Of a stretch of DNA of 64,000 nucleotides, positions 1-8,707 are shown piece by piece. Source of the stretch: Clostridia bacterium (lineage in GTDB: Bacteria; Bacillota; Clostridia; Christensenellales; Borkfalkiaceae); contig JAFVYV010000005.1 of assembly GCA_017508485.1 (NCBI GenBank), positions 96,368-160,367 on the forward strand. Reading direction: 5' to 3'. Made by a program: the position numbers and the translations under genes. The notes beneath the pieces are model-generated. The model had not been told where the DNA came from, did not search any database, and was given only the letters and a program-made list of their open reading frames with translations. Each line of letters opens with the position of its first letter. Position 1 is the stretch's first letter.

Positions 1-1345
1 TACCAGTAGCAGGGTGTTCTTGGTGACCAGTCATACCAGTAGTGCTGTTATCTAAAATAATTAAAGTAGTTGCGCTTTGGTTATAAACTGCGTTAATTAA
101 ACCGGTTATACCACTATGTATAAAGGTTGAGTCGCCAATAACTGCAACAACGTTTTCAGCCTTTTCACCTAAAACCTTCTTAAACCCGTGTGACATACCA
201 ACACTTGCGCCCATACAAAGTACGGTATCAACTGAAGAAAGTGGTGCTTGTGCGCCTAAGGTATAACAACCGATATCTGCAGTAACAACGCATTTTAACT
301 TGTTTAAGATGTAGTAAACCCCTCTATGTGGACAACCTGCACACATAACTGGTGGTCTTACAGGGGAAGGGATAGGTGCGTTAATGCTTTCGCCCTTTAA
401 TTTTTCTAAAATAGTAGCAACGGTAATTTCACCTTGAAGTGAGAAGATGTTTTTACCTTCACAAGGTATGCCGCTTGCTTTTAATTGATTTTCAAAGAAA
501 GGTTCAAGTTCTTCAATAACGATAAGTCTTTTAACCTTTTTGCTAAACGCTTTGATAGATTCAATAGGCATAGGGTAAACCATACCGATTTTAAAGATTG
601 ATGCGTTAGGTAATGCTTCTTCAACGTATTGATAAACAGCACCTGAACAAATAATACCAAGTTCATCACCCTTGATAATTTCTTTATTGATATCAAAACT
701 TTCACAGTCTTTCTTTAATCTATTTTCTCTATCTTCAACAACCACGTGGCGTAGTTTAGCAGAAGAAGGCATCATAGTATATTTAGTTACGTCTTTAACG
801 TATTCTTTAACAGGAACTTCTTCTCTATCAAGTAATTCAACAAAACTTTGAGAGTGAGCAATTCTTGTAGTTATACGAAGAAGAACGGGAGTATCGTATT
901 TTTCAGAAATTTCATAAGCAAGTTTAGTAAAATCTTTTGCTTCTTGGCTATCTGCAGGTTCTAACATAGGAATATGTGAACTTCTTGCATAAAATCTTGA
1001 GTCTTGTTCGTTTTGTGAAGAGTGCATACCAGGGTCGTCTGCAACACAAACTACTAAACCACCGTTAATACCAGTATAAGCAGCAGTAAAAAGTGGGTCT
1101 GCAGCAACGTTTAAGCCAACGTGCTTCATACAAGCCATACTTCTAGCACCTGCAACGGCAGCGCCGTAACTAGTTTCTAAAGCAACCTTTTCATTAGGTG
1201 CCCATTCTGAATAAATTTCATCATATTTAGCAATATTTTCCGTGATTTCCGTGCTTGGTGTTCCTGGATAAGAAGAAACAAAACGAACACCTGCTTCAAA
1301 AGCGCCACGGGCGATTGCTTCATTAGTTAATAATAATTTTTTCAT
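1..1345 (-). CDS. iorA: Indolepyruvate ferredoxin oxidoreductase, alpha subunit (partial, C-terminus off the window)
   Basis: This is the large subunit of indolepyruvate:ferredoxin oxidoreductase, which oxidatively decarboxylates aryl 2-oxo acids (from transamination of Trp, Phe and Tyr) to aryl-acetyl-CoA and reduces ferredoxin. About 448 codons are visible from the ATG at 1345-1343, preceded by an AGAGGA ribosome site. Visible marks are the pyrimidine-binding YPGTP motif near residue 26, a CAGCPHRG motif near 333 and the thiamine-diphosphate GDST segment near 400. The C-terminal 4Fe-4S ferredoxin domain would lie beyond position 1. It follows paaK by 13 bases in the same operon; iorB would be expected next, outside the window. 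Identification is firm from continuous family-like sequence. Confidence 0.93.
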   Translation of the reverse strand, partial: MKKLLLTNEAIARGAFEAGVRFVSSYPGTPSTEITENIAKYDEIYSEWAPNEKVALETSYGAAVAGARSMACMKHVGLNVAADPLFTAAYTGINGGLVVCVADDPGMHSSQNEQDSRFYARSSHIPMLEPADSQEAKDFTKLAYEISEKYDTPVLLRITTRIAHSQSFVELLDREEVPVKEYVKDVTKYTMMPSSAKLRHVVVEDRENRLKKDCESFDINKEIIKGDELGIICSGAVYQYVEEALPNASIFKIGMVYPMPIESIKAFSKKVKRLIVIEELEPFFENQLKASGIPCEGKNIFSLQGEITVATILEKLKGESINAPIPSPVRPPVMCAGCPHRGVYYILNKLKCVVTADIGCYTLGAQAPLSSVDTVLCMGASVGMSHGFKKVLGEKAENVVAVIGDSTFIHSGITGLINAVYNQSATTLIILDNSTTGMTGHQEHPATG

Positions 1346-1358
1346 ATATATCCTCTAC

Positions 1359-2651
1359 TTAAATTTTTCTAAGGTCAGTAACTCTTTTTGCCTTGCCTTC
1401 AAATCTTTTTAAGGTCATAGGTTCAACAAGTTTTATATCAGCATCAATTTGAAGAACCGTTCTTAAATTGTGCTTAATTTTTGCAGTTAATTTATCAAGC
1501 ATTGCATAGTTATGAAGAAGTGATGCATCAACAAGTTCAACTAAAATTTTAATATTGTCAACGTAGTTTTCTCTGGTAACTACTATTTCGTAGTTGTTGC
1601 CGATTTCTTCAATATTACAAATAACGCCTTCAATTTGTGAAGGGAACACGTTAACGCCCTTAATAATCAACATATCGTCGCTTCTACCACGAATTTTTTC
1701 CATACGAGCAGAAGTTCTACCACACTTACAAGGTTCGTAATTGATTTTAGTGATATCTTTAGTACGATATCTAATCATAGGTAAACCTTCTTTAGTTAAA
1801 GTAGTAATAACAAGTTCGCCGTATTCATCATAAATAGGTTCAAGCGTTTCAGGACTAACGATTTCCGCTAAGAAGTGGTCTTCGTTAATATGCATACCAC
1901 ACTTTTCTAAACATTCGCCTGAAACACCAGGTCCAATAATTTCAGAAAGTCCGTAGTTGTCGGTAGGAATAACGCCTAACTTTTCTCTTAACGCTTCGTG
2001 CATTTCAGGGCTTGACGCTTCTGAACCGAAAAGACCTATGCGAAGTTTAAAGTCATCTTTAGTATAACCCATTTTTTCCATAACTTCAGCAATATATAAT
2101 GCGTATGAAGGGGTAGAAACTAGAGCCGTTGCACCTAAATCTTTAAGTAGCATAACTTGTCTTTCAGTATTACCAGAAGATGCAGGGATAACTGTAGCAC
2201 CAATCTTTTCCCAACCTTGGTGAAGACCAAGCGCACCAGTAAATAAACCGTATCCAAAAGAAATTTGTACGATATCTTGTTTAGTGCCACCTGCCGCAAC
2301 GATAAGTCTTGCCATACATTCAGACCACATATCAAGGTCGTTTTTAGTATAAGCAACAACGGTAGGCTTACCACTTGTACCGCTTGATGCGTGTACTCTA
2401 ACGATATCGTCCATAGGAACGGCTAAAAGCCCAAACGGATAGTTGTCCCTTAAATCGTCCTTAACAACGAAAGGGAGTTTTTTAATATCTTCTAAACACT
2501 TAATATCTTCAGGCTTAACACCTGCTTGGTCGTACTTTTTCTTATAAAAAGGCACGTTTTCATAAGCGTATTTAACAATTTTTTGAAGTCTTTCAAGTTG
2601 AAGAACTTTAAGTTCTTCTCTACTCATAGTTTCAATTTTAGGATTAAACAT
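1359..2651 (-). CDS. paaK: Phenylacetate-CoA ligase family, AMP-forming
   Basis: This 430-residue adenylate-forming enzyme activates an aryl acid such as phenylacetate or indoleacetate with ATP and CoA. The P-loop-like SSGTSGKP lies at residues 89-96, a YGLSE motif near 234, and the late segment with CGRTSARM and the RSDDM hinge near 310-328 is typical of PaaK. It is first in an operon with iorA. That pairing is common in anaerobes and suggests that the two enzymes interconvert aryl 2-oxo acids, aryl-CoA and aryl acids, with ATP formation or use by the ligase. An AAGGAAG ribosome site and a good promoter precede it. The exact aryl substrate cannot be read from sequence. Confidence 0.92.
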   Translation of the reverse strand: MFNPKIETMSREELKVLQLERLQKIVKYAYENVPFYKKKYDQAGVKPEDIKCLEDIKKLPFVVKDDLRDNYPFGLLAVPMDDIVRVHASSGTSGKPTVVAYTKNDLDMWSECMARLIVAAGGTKQDIVQISFGYGLFTGALGLHQGWEKIGATVIPASSGNTERQVMLLKDLGATALVSTPSYALYIAEVMEKMGYTKDDFKLRIGLFGSEASSPEMHEALREKLGVIPTDNYGLSEIIGPGVSGECLEKCGMHINEDHFLAEIVSPETLEPIYDEYGELVITTLTKEGLPMIRYRTKDITKINYEPCKCGRTSARMEKIRGRSDDMLIIKGVNVFPSQIEGVICNIEEIGNNYEIVVTRENYVDNIKILVELVDASLLHNYAMLDKLTAKIKHNLRTVLQIDADIKLVEPMTLKRFEGKAKRVTDLRKI

Positions 2652-2697
2652 TATCTTCTTCCTTAAAGTATATTATAAATTATTTCACTATTAAAAA

Positions 2698-2726
2698 AGT
2701 ATATCACTTATATTAAATTTTTGCAA
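2698..2726 (-). promoter_or_regulatory. Sigma-A-type promoter of paaK-iorA
   Basis: On the minus strand a TTGCAA -35 box (2726-2721) is separated by 17 bases from a TATACT -10 box (2703-2698), about 47 bases before the paaK start. Confidence 0.65.
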
Positions 2727-2746
2727 GTGTAAAGGGGCTTTTTAAG

Positions 2747-2775
2747 TTGATTTTATTTATAAAATGTGTTAGAAT
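2747..2775 (+). promoter_or_regulatory. Sigma-A-type promoter of the symporter gene
   Basis: TTGATT (2747-2752), a 17-base spacer and TAGAAT (2770-2775) precede the symporter ATG at 2818. It is divergent from, and about 20 bases away from, the paaK promoter. Confidence 0.6.
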
Positions 2776-2817
2776 TCTTACTGTTAAAGATTTTTAGCAA
2801 AAACAAAGGATACTATA

Positions 2818-4308
2818 ATGGGAAACGAAGTTTTATACTTAATAATTTTAGGTTTATATATTGCGTCAATGGTTTTAATTGCTTTCTTTTCAAAAAGAAG
2901 GTCAAATGCTTTAGGCTCTTTCTATTTAGCCGATAGAAAGGTTGGCGCGTGGATGAGTGCTTTTGCGTATGGAACGACCTATTTTTCATCAGTTATAATA
3001 ATAGGCTATGCTGGTAAACTTGGCGCAAACTTTGGTTTAGCGGCAATTTGGATAGGTGTTGGCAACGCAATTTTAGGTACGCTTATTCCTTGGCTACTTT
3101 TTGCTAAAAAGACAAAGAATTATACAACAAAACACAACGTTGAAACAATGCCTGCTTACTTTGAAAAGCGTTTTGACAGTAAATATATTAAACTTGTTTC
3201 AGCAATAATAGTTGCAATATTTTTAATACCATATTCAGCATCAGTTTACCAAGGTTTAGGTTCACTATTTTCAAAGGTGTTTGCAATAAGCCCCGACAAA
3301 GTAGAAACGGTATTTACAATATGCGTTTTTGCGTTAGCAGGTTTAACTGCTTTATACGTTTTCTTTGGTGGCTATTTTGGTACTGTTTTAACAAACTTTG
3401 TTCAAGCAATAATAATGCTAATCGGCGTTGCGTTAATGGTATTCTTCGTGTTTAACGATAGCGCAGTTGACGGCATTTCAAGCGCAGTAAACGGTTGGAT
3501 AACGGCGGATAAATCTATTTTCCCTACGGACAAAAAGGCTATTTTTGACCTAGTAATTTTAATTTTACTAACTTCAATAGGTCCTTGGGCTCTGCCACAA
3601 GTAGTACACAAATTTTATGCAGTTAAAGATGATAGCGCAATTAAAAAAGGAACTATCATTTCAACGATATTCTGTTTAGTAGTAGGTGTTGGCGCTTACT
3701 TAGTAGGCTCAACAGGTATGCTTTTTGGCGATACGATAGGTTTTGGTGACCTTGTTTCTTCTGGTAACTTTGATTCAATAGTTCCTGCAATTATAGTAAA
3801 AGCCCTACCACCAATCGTTATAGCAATAACAATCGTATTAATACTTTCAGCAAGTATGAGTACTCTATCTTCACTTGCGCTTTCTTGTTCCGTTTCAGTA
3901 TCGGGGGATATATACAAAGGATATATCAAAAAAGATGCGGAAACTAAAAAAACAAACTTACTAACAAAAATAGTTTGTTTAGTGTTTATACTTATTTCAG
4001 CACTAATTGCAGTATTCAAACCTGCAGGAATTGTTGAAATGATGAGTTTTAGTTGGGGTACGATAGCCGGTTGCTTTATAGGACCTTTCGTTCTTGGAAT
4101 TTTATGGAAAAAGGCAAACAAATACGGTGCTTGGGCATCAATTATCGGTTCTTTACTAATTACTCTTGTTGCAATTATAATTTTTGGTATTAAAGATGCA
4201 ATAGGTTTATCATCAGTTATCGGTGTAATTTGTATGGCGTATAGCCTTATTTCAACCTTTATAGTAAGTTTAATTACAAGCAAAAAAGTAGGCATAAAAG
4301 AAGACTAA
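2818..4308 (+). CDS. Sodium:solute symporter (SSS family)
   Basis: This 496-residue integral membrane protein has about 13 hydrophobic segments. Its first part (helix, SKRR, then a YLADRKVGAW segment and glycine-rich helices) is typical of sodium:solute symporters of the PutP/SGLT type. It should import a small solute, perhaps an amino acid, carboxylate or sugar, with Na+. The start ATG follows an AAAGGA ribosome site. The PHP phosphatase gene starts two bases after its stop, so the two are co-transcribed, but this does not reveal the substrate. The family call is firm; the substrate is unknown. Confidence 0.85.
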   Translation: MGNEVLYLIILGLYIASMVLIAFFSKRRSNALGSFYLADRKVGAWMSAFAYGTTYFSSVIIIGYAGKLGANFGLAAIWIGVGNAILGTLIPWLLFAKKTKNYTTKHNVETMPAYFEKRFDSKYIKLVSAIIVAIFLIPYSASVYQGLGSLFSKVFAISPDKVETVFTICVFALAGLTALYVFFGGYFGTVLTNFVQAIIMLIGVALMVFFVFNDSAVDGISSAVNGWITADKSIFPTDKKAIFDLVILILLTSIGPWALPQVVHKFYAVKDDSAIKKGTIISTIFCLVVGVGAYLVGSTGMLFGDTIGFGDLVSSGNFDSIVPAIIVKALPPIVIAITIVLILSASMSTLSSLALSCSVSVSGDIYKGYIKKDAETKKTNLLTKIVCLVFILISALIAVFKPAGIVEMMSFSWGTIAGCFIGPFVLGILWKKANKYGAWASIIGSLLITLVAIIIFGIKDAIGLSSVIGVICMAYSLISTFIVSLITSKKVGIKED

Positions 4309-4310
4309 AA

Positions 4311-5069
4311 ATGAACAAAAAAACTATAAAAATGGACCTTCATAGTCATACGACCTATTCTTACGACGGTCAAAGCACTATGGAAGAATACATTAAACAG
4401 GCGATAAAAAACAAAGTTGACGTATTATGTTTTACCGACCACGCAGAACTTATGAGTTGGTTTAAAAACTTTTACATTTTAAGATACGACAAATACTTTG
4501 ACGAGTTTAGAAGATTAAAAGAAAAGTATGAAGGTAAAATTAAACTTTTAATCGGTATGGAATTCGGTACGCCTAATATATTAAAAGAAGAGTTTGATTA
4601 CGCATCAAAGTATGATTTTGATATGATAATCGGCTCACAACACAGGGTAATTGATGGAAACCCTGCCTTTGACGACGGTAGTGTTAGTAAAATTCAATAC
4701 GAATCAACCCTTTTAATGTTAGAATACGGTGGTTTTGACGTTTTAGGTCATCTTGACGTTCACAAAAGATACGGTTTTAAGGTGGTTGACAGTACGGATT
4801 TAGAAAAAGAAGTATATAAACTTTGCTTAAAAAAGGGTATAGTGCCAGAAATTAACACTTCAACCTTAAGAATGGGTATGAGTGAAACAATGCCTAATAT
4901 GAAGTCGCTTGAACTTTACAGGTCGCTTGGTGGTAAGTTCGTTACAGTAGGCACGGACTCACACTCAGCAGACTCAGTTGGTGCTTGTTTTGAACAAGTA
5001 GAGAAAACTTTACCAAACGGCATAGAATTATGCTATTTTGAAAAGAGAAAGTTAAAAACTGAACTATAA
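4311..5069 (+). CDS. PHP-domain phosphatase, histidinol-phosphatase-like
   Basis: This 252-residue member of the polymerase/histidinol phosphatase (PHP) superfamily keeps the metal-binding residues: HSH at 11-13, DH at 43-44, Glu84, His111, His147 and the DSH motif at 216-218. The closest general match is the HisK/HisJ type of histidinol phosphatase that makes histidinol. No other his gene is nearby, and it is coupled to a sodium symporter, so another phosphoester substrate is quite possible. It starts two bases after the symporter stop, which suggests translational coupling. The fold is certain; the substrate is not. Confidence 0.8.
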   Translation: MNKKTIKMDLHSHTTYSYDGQSTMEEYIKQAIKNKVDVLCFTDHAELMSWFKNFYILRYDKYFDEFRRLKEKYEGKIKLLIGMEFGTPNILKEEFDYASKYDFDMIIGSQHRVIDGNPAFDDGSVSKIQYESTLLMLEYGGFDVLGHLDVHKRYGFKVVDSTDLEKEVYKLCLKKGIVPEINTSTLRMGMSETMPNMKSLELYRSLGGKFVTVGTDSHSADSVGACFEQVEKTLPNGIELCYFEKRKLKTEL

Positions 5070-5090
5070 AATAGACTTTTATAAAAATTG

Positions 5091-5119
5091 TTGACAAAAA
5101 AAACAATAAGTTATATAAT
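5091..5119 (+). promoter_or_regulatory. Promoter of the T-box/trpB unit
   Basis: A consensus TTGACA (5091-5096), a 17-base spacer and TATAAT (5114-5119) lie directly upstream of the T-box leader. Confidence 0.85.
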
Positions 5120-5386
5120 AAAGAAAAAGATAGATAAACCTATGAGGTAAAGTAGTAGGTAAAGTAACTGTTTTCAGAGAGTTTGTGGTTGGTGTGAACA
5201 AACAATAGTCTTTATTGAATGGATTACTGAGGGCGAGGGTGAACTAAAAGTAGCCTTTGACGGAGCGTTCAACGTTATATGAACAAAGTATGATAGTACT
5301 TATAGAGTTAACCGTAAGGTTAAGAAATTGGGTGGCAACACGGATAAATTCGTCCCAAGCGAGTTTATGCGTGTTTTATTTTTAAA
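5120..5386 (+). ncRNA. T-box leader, tRNA-Trp specific, with terminator
   Basis: The leader carries the T-box core GGGTGGCAACACGG (5330-5343), in which TTGGG (5328-5332) can pair with CCCAA (5354-5358) to form the antiterminator. The competing terminator pairs AACACGGATAAA with TTTATGCGTGTT (5337-5375) and is followed by a T-rich run. Stem I shows the AGAGAG bulge region, and a specifier-loop context GAA-TGG-ATT places the codon TGG (5220-5222) where the specifier is expected, so uncharged tRNA-Trp should cause read-through. This agrees with the downstream TrpB2. It fills the long gap before the gene. Confidence 0.92.
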
Positions 5387-5407
5387 TTTTTATACGAGGT
5401 AATAGTT

Positions 5408-6784
5408 ATGAAAAAGATTCCAACAAAAAATTATTTAAGTGAAGAAGAACTTCCTAAATGTTGGTATAATATGAAGGCTGTTATGAAAGAACAGCACGAA
5501 CCTTTTTTAAATCCTAAAACGCTTGAACCTGCAACTGAAGAAGAGTTAAGCAAGGTTTTTTGTAGCGAATTAGTGAAGCAAGAATTAAACGAAACGGACG
5601 AATATATTCCAATTCCTGAAGAAATTCAAGATTTTTACAAAATGTTCCGTCCATCTCCACTAATTAGAGCATACTGTTTAGAAAAGGAATTAGACACACC
5701 TGCTGAAATTTATTATAAATTTGAAGGTAATAACACTTCAGGCTCACATAAACTTAACTCTGCCGCAGCGCAAGTTTATTATGCTAAGAAGGAAGGTTTA
5801 ACTTCATTAACTACTGAAACGGGTGCAGGTCAATGGGGTACTGCCCTTGCAATGGCATCAGTTTATTACGGCATTGACTTAACCGTATTTATGGTTAAAT
5901 GTAGTGCAGAACAAAAACCACACAGAAAGGCAGTTATGCAAACTTACGGTGCAAACGTAGTTCCATCTCCATCTGAAACGACTGAAGTTGGTAGAAAGAT
6001 TTTAGAAGAATTCCCAGGAACGGGTGGTTCACTTGGTTGCGCTATTAGTGAAGCGATTGAAAAATCACAAAAAACGCCTAACTGTAAATACGTTTTAGGT
6101 AGCGTATTAGACCACGTTTCACTTCATCAATCAGTAATCGGTTTAGAAGCAAAAACGGTTTTAGATAAGTACGGTGTAACGCCTGACGTTATTATCGGTT
6201 GTGCAGGTGGCGGTTCAAACTTAGCAGGTTTAATTGCTCCGTTTGTAAAAGATAAGGTTAACGGAACAAAAAATTACAGATTAGTTGCCGTTGAACCAGC
6301 ATCTTGCCCAAGTTTAACTAAAGGTCAATATAAGTACGACTACGGCGATACTGGTAGAACGACACCACTTATGAGAATGTATAGTTTAGGTTCAGGTTTT
6401 ATGCCTGCAGCAACACACGCAGGTGGACTAAGATTCCACGGAATGAGTCCAGTTCTTTCAAAACTTTACCACGACGGTTATATTGAAGCCGTAGCAGTTC
6501 AACAAACGGAAGTATTTGATGCTGCAGTAAGATTTGCAAGATGCGAAGGTATTTTACCTGCTCCAGAATCTTCACACGCAATTAAAGTTGCTATTGACGA
6601 AGCGTTAAAAGCAAAAGAAAGCGGGGAAAAGAAGGTAATTTTATTCAACCTTTCAGGAACTGGCTATTTTGATATGATGTCATATACAAAATTCTTAGAA
6701 AACAAGATGGTTGACTACGTTCCAACTGAAGAAGATTTACAAAAAGGCTTTAATTCTTTTTTAGATATTCCACAAAACAAGTAA
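5408..6784 (+). CDS. trpB: Tryptophan synthase beta-like, TrpB2 type
   Basis: This PLP enzyme of 458 residues condenses indole with serine (or phosphoserine) to tryptophan. The PLP lysine is Lys115 in GSHKLNS, followed by the ETGAGQWG segment at 137-144 and a phosphate-binding GCAGGGSN loop near 253. The long N-terminal extension (about 100 residues before the PLP lysine) and overall size mark the TrpB2 class, which often works without TrpA. No trpA, trpC, trpD, trpE or trpF lies beside it, so it probably salvages indole. It is expressed from a tRNA-Trp T-box leader and ends about 33 bases before the acpP promoter, with no clear terminator. Confidence 0.92.
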   Translation: MKKIPTKNYLSEEELPKCWYNMKAVMKEQHEPFLNPKTLEPATEEELSKVFCSELVKQELNETDEYIPIPEEIQDFYKMFRPSPLIRAYCLEKELDTPAEIYYKFEGNNTSGSHKLNSAAAQVYYAKKEGLTSLTTETGAGQWGTALAMASVYYGIDLTVFMVKCSAEQKPHRKAVMQTYGANVVPSPSETTEVGRKILEEFPGTGGSLGCAISEAIEKSQKTPNCKYVLGSVLDHVSLHQSVIGLEAKTVLDKYGVTPDVIIGCAGGGSNLAGLIAPFVKDKVNGTKNYRLVAVEPASCPSLTKGQYKYDYGDTGRTTPLMRMYSLGSGFMPAATHAGGLRFHGMSPVLSKLYHDGYIEAVAVQQTEVFDAAVRFARCEGILPAPESSHAIKVAIDEALKAKESGEKKVILFNLSGTGYFDMMSYTKFLENKMVDYVPTEEDLQKGFNSFLDIPQNK

Positions 6785-6817
6785 TTAAACGGCTTTAAGT
6801 GAAATATAATATACTGC

Positions 6818-6846
6818 TTGACAAATAAAAGGCAATATATTATAAT
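6818..6846 (+). promoter_or_regulatory. Promoter of acpP
   Basis: Perfect TTGACA (6818-6823) and TATAAT (6841-6846) with a 17-base spacer. Confidence 0.85.
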
Positions 6847-6872
6847 TTCAGTATTATATGGAGGGAAAATAT

Positions 6873-7097
6873 ATGGCTACTATTGATAAGATTAAGGAAA
6901 TTATTGCAAAACAATTAAACGTTTCAGTTGATACAATTACTGAAGAAAAGGAAATAGTAAAAGATTTAGGTGCAGACTCATTAGACGTAGTTGAAATGCT
7001 TATGACTATTGAAGAAGAACTTTCAATTACTATTGCTGATGAAGATGCAGTAAACATCAAAACTGTTGGCGATATTGAAAAATTACTTAACGACTAA
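6873..7097 (+). CDS. acpP: Acyl carrier protein
   Basis: This 74-residue acidic helical carrier holds growing fatty acyl chains on a 4'-phosphopantetheine arm attached to Ser36 in the DSL motif (GADSLD). The start is the ATG at 6873, seven bases after a GGAGGG ribosome site; an in-frame ATG at 6858 lies upstream of that site and is not used. The gene stands alone, with its own strong promoter and a terminator, and no fab genes are adjacent, so it may serve general fatty acid synthesis or another acyl-carrier pathway. Confidence 0.95.
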   Translation: MATIDKIKEIIAKQLNVSVDTITEEKEIVKDLGADSLDVVEMLMTIEEELSITIADEDAVNIKTVGDIEKLLND

Positions 7098-7111
7098 TAA
7101 AAAAGGCTAAT

Positions 7112-7144
7112 AAAAAAACCGTACTTTTTAGTACGGTTTTTTGT
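7112..7144. terminator. Bidirectional terminator between acpP and the pyridoxal kinase gene
   Basis: The hairpin AACCGTAC / GTACGGTT (7117-7138) is flanked by A and T runs, so it can stop transcription from both sides. Confidence 0.85.
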
Positions 7145-7957
7145 TTACAATTTTTTAATAAATTTTTGGTATAAAAGTCCAAAATTACCAGTTTGATTTT
7201 TAAAAATGGAGTAATCAACTGCTTTTTTAATAAATTTAGTGGCAGTTTTTACTGCCTTTTTATAAGAAACTTTATTTAAGACCTTGCCAAAAATAATACT
7301 TGCAAAAAGGTCGCCACTACCAGAAAAATGCTGACCGTTATTTTTAACGGAAAAAGCATAAATTTCCTTATCAAACAGTATATTTACTAGCCTATCTTTA
7401 ACCTTAATGCCCGTTATAAAAATAACTGCGTTAGTCAACTTTCTTAAAGACTGTAAAAGTGGCTTTATTCCTATTTTTAGGTCGTTTATACTTAAAAAGT
7501 TGCAAAAATCTTGATATTTTTGGTTAGACAAATAACACGCTTCCGTTAGATTTGGCGTTATAATGTCGGCGCTTTTAATCATTTTTTTATAAAGTTCAAC
7601 TTGCGCTAAGGTAAAGCCTTTGTAAAGTTCTCCGTGGTCGCCAAAAACAGGGTCAATTAGTTTTAATCCACCAAAATTTTCCATAAAACTAGATACTGAA
7701 TTTATGTTTTCTTCCGTTTTTAAGTATCCACACAAAACCCCGTCAAAAACAGTTTTATCAGTAAACTTTTCTAAAACTTTTATTAAGCAATCGCCGTTAT
7801 CTTTTGTATAAAAATCATCAAAGTCAGACTGATGGCTTAATATAAAAGAAGGTACTGCGTGAGTTTGTAATTTTAAGTTTTGTAAAACTGCAAGGTTAAC
7901 GTTAAGAGAGCAGTTTCCAAATGCAGATAAATCATTTATTACTAGTGCGTTTTTCAT
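7145..7957 (-). CDS. Pyridoxal/pyridoxamine kinase-like (ribokinase superfamily)
   Basis: This 270-residue PfkB/ribokinase-fold kinase resembles the clostridial PdxK/PdxY type that phosphorylates pyridoxal, pyridoxine or pyridoxamine in vitamin B6 salvage. Features are the N-terminal NDLSAFG motif (8-14), IDPVFGDHG (101-109), TPNLTEA (134-140) and the C-terminal ATP/anion-hole motif GSGDLF (213-218) with catalytic Asp216. It overlaps the end of the ECF S component by 26 bases, so uptake and phosphorylation are coupled. The ATG follows a GGAG site. Both genes lie behind an FMN riboswitch, which is odd for a B6 gene. A different vitamin substrate cannot be excluded. Confidence 0.8.
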   Translation of the reverse strand: MKNALVINDLSAFGNCSLNVNLAVLQNLKLQTHAVPSFILSHQSDFDDFYTKDNGDCLIKVLEKFTDKTVFDGVLCGYLKTEENINSVSSFMENFGGLKLIDPVFGDHGELYKGFTLAQVELYKKMIKSADIITPNLTEACYLSNQKYQDFCNFLSINDLKIGIKPLLQSLRKLTNAVIFITGIKVKDRLVNILFDKEIYAFSVKNNGQHFSGSGDLFASIIFGKVLNKVSYKKAVKTATKFIKKAVDYSIFKNQTGNFGLLYQKFIKKL

Positions 7958-8492
7958 TTAATTTCTCCGTAAGGTTGTTGTTTGAAACGTCCTTAAATAA
8001 ACCTATTTTAGCAAGTATAAGGGTTAATGCTAAACCAAGTGCTAAGTTTATACTACCTTGTATAACGTCGTTTACAATGGAAGCAACGCCTTCATAAAAG
8101 GAATAAAGAATAGTATTAGTTAAAAAATAACCTGCAATCATTATTAAAGCGCCTATAAAAAAACTTATAAAAAGTGAAAGAATTGAGTTACATTTTTTTA
8201 ACAGTTGTTTTAACAAAACACATACGATAAACCCTTCAAGCCCTTTAATAATAAAGGTAGGTAGGGCGTATATAAAGTATCCAAGTGAAAGGTCGGCAAT
8301 TGCGCTACCAACACCTGCAACTACAAAAGCAAAAAACGGGTCAAAAAAGGAACTTGCAACAAAAATAAAAGTTTCACCTAAATTAGTATAGCCAATTCCG
8401 TTAGGAATACTTAAAAAGGCTGTTGCTAAGGCAACTAAGGCGGTAAAAACGGCTATATAAGTAATTTTTTTAGTTGTAAAGTATTTTGACAT
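7932..8492 (-). CDS. ECF transporter S component (vitamin uptake)
   Basis: This 186-residue hydrophobic protein has about six membrane segments and the general pattern of ECF substrate-binding components (the riboflavin/HmpT-type group, PF07155-like). It would capture a vitamin and work with a shared energising module encoded elsewhere. The start is the ATG at 8492; an in-frame GTG at 8513 lies inside the riboswitch terminator hairpin and is unlikely to be used. A GGGG run six bases upstream is part of the same hairpin, so hairpin formation could also block translation. The partner gene suggests pyridoxine-like substrates, while the riboswitch suggests riboflavin. Confidence 0.75.
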   Translation of the reverse strand: MSKYFTTKKITYIAVFTALVALATAFLSIPNGIGYTNLGETFIFVASSFFDPFFAFVVAGVGSAIADLSLGYFIYALPTFIIKGLEGFIVCVLLKQLLKKCNSILSLFISFFIGALIMIAGYFLTNTILYSFYEGVASIVNDVIQGSINLALGLALTLILAKIGLFKDVSNNNLTEKLNEKRTSNK

Positions 8493-8493
8493 A

Positions 8494-8520
8494 AAAAACC
8501 CCAAAGTGTACACTTTGGGT
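8494..8520 (-). terminator. FMN riboswitch expression-platform terminator
   Basis: On the minus strand ACCCAAAGTG and CACTTTGGGG form a hairpin followed by TTTTTT. Its 5' arm CCCAAAG can instead pair with CTTTGGG in the P1 strand of the aptamer (8686-8680), giving a clear antiterminator/terminator switch. Confidence 0.8.
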
Positions 8521-8566
8521 TTAAAATAACTAAAAAATAGTCTTAATAAAAATATTAAAACTAAAA

Positions 8567-8690
8567 AACTTTCCCATTCAGACTATACTGGCGGTCACGG
8601 ATTCACACCGTGTCGGCTGTTGGGGCTGTTGGACTTGTTCTATAAAAGACATCACCACCGGTCGGGGATTACACCCTGCCCAAAGTTATA
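8567..8690 (-). ncRNA. FMN riboswitch (RFN element)
   Basis: Read on the minus strand the sequence contains the RFN hallmarks GGGCAGGGTG, CCCGACCGGTGGTGAT, GAATCCGTGACCGCCAGTA and GTCTGAATGGGA in the right order, closed by P1 pairing AACTTT with AAAGTT. It should bind FMN and switch the downstream genes off through the terminator at 8494-8520. The controlled genes are an ECF S component and a B6-type kinase. Confidence 0.95.
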
Positions 8691-8707
8691 CTATTTATTT
8701 TTCTTAA

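Noticed and set aside
3696..4295. A 199-codon open frame on the minus strand within the symporter gene
   Set aside because: It is antisense to a gene with a clear family match, and has no ribosome site, promoter or recognisable domain.
8493..8513. GTG at 8513 as the start of the S component
   Set aside because: It lies inside the riboswitch terminator hairpin; the ATG at 8492 matches the family start better.
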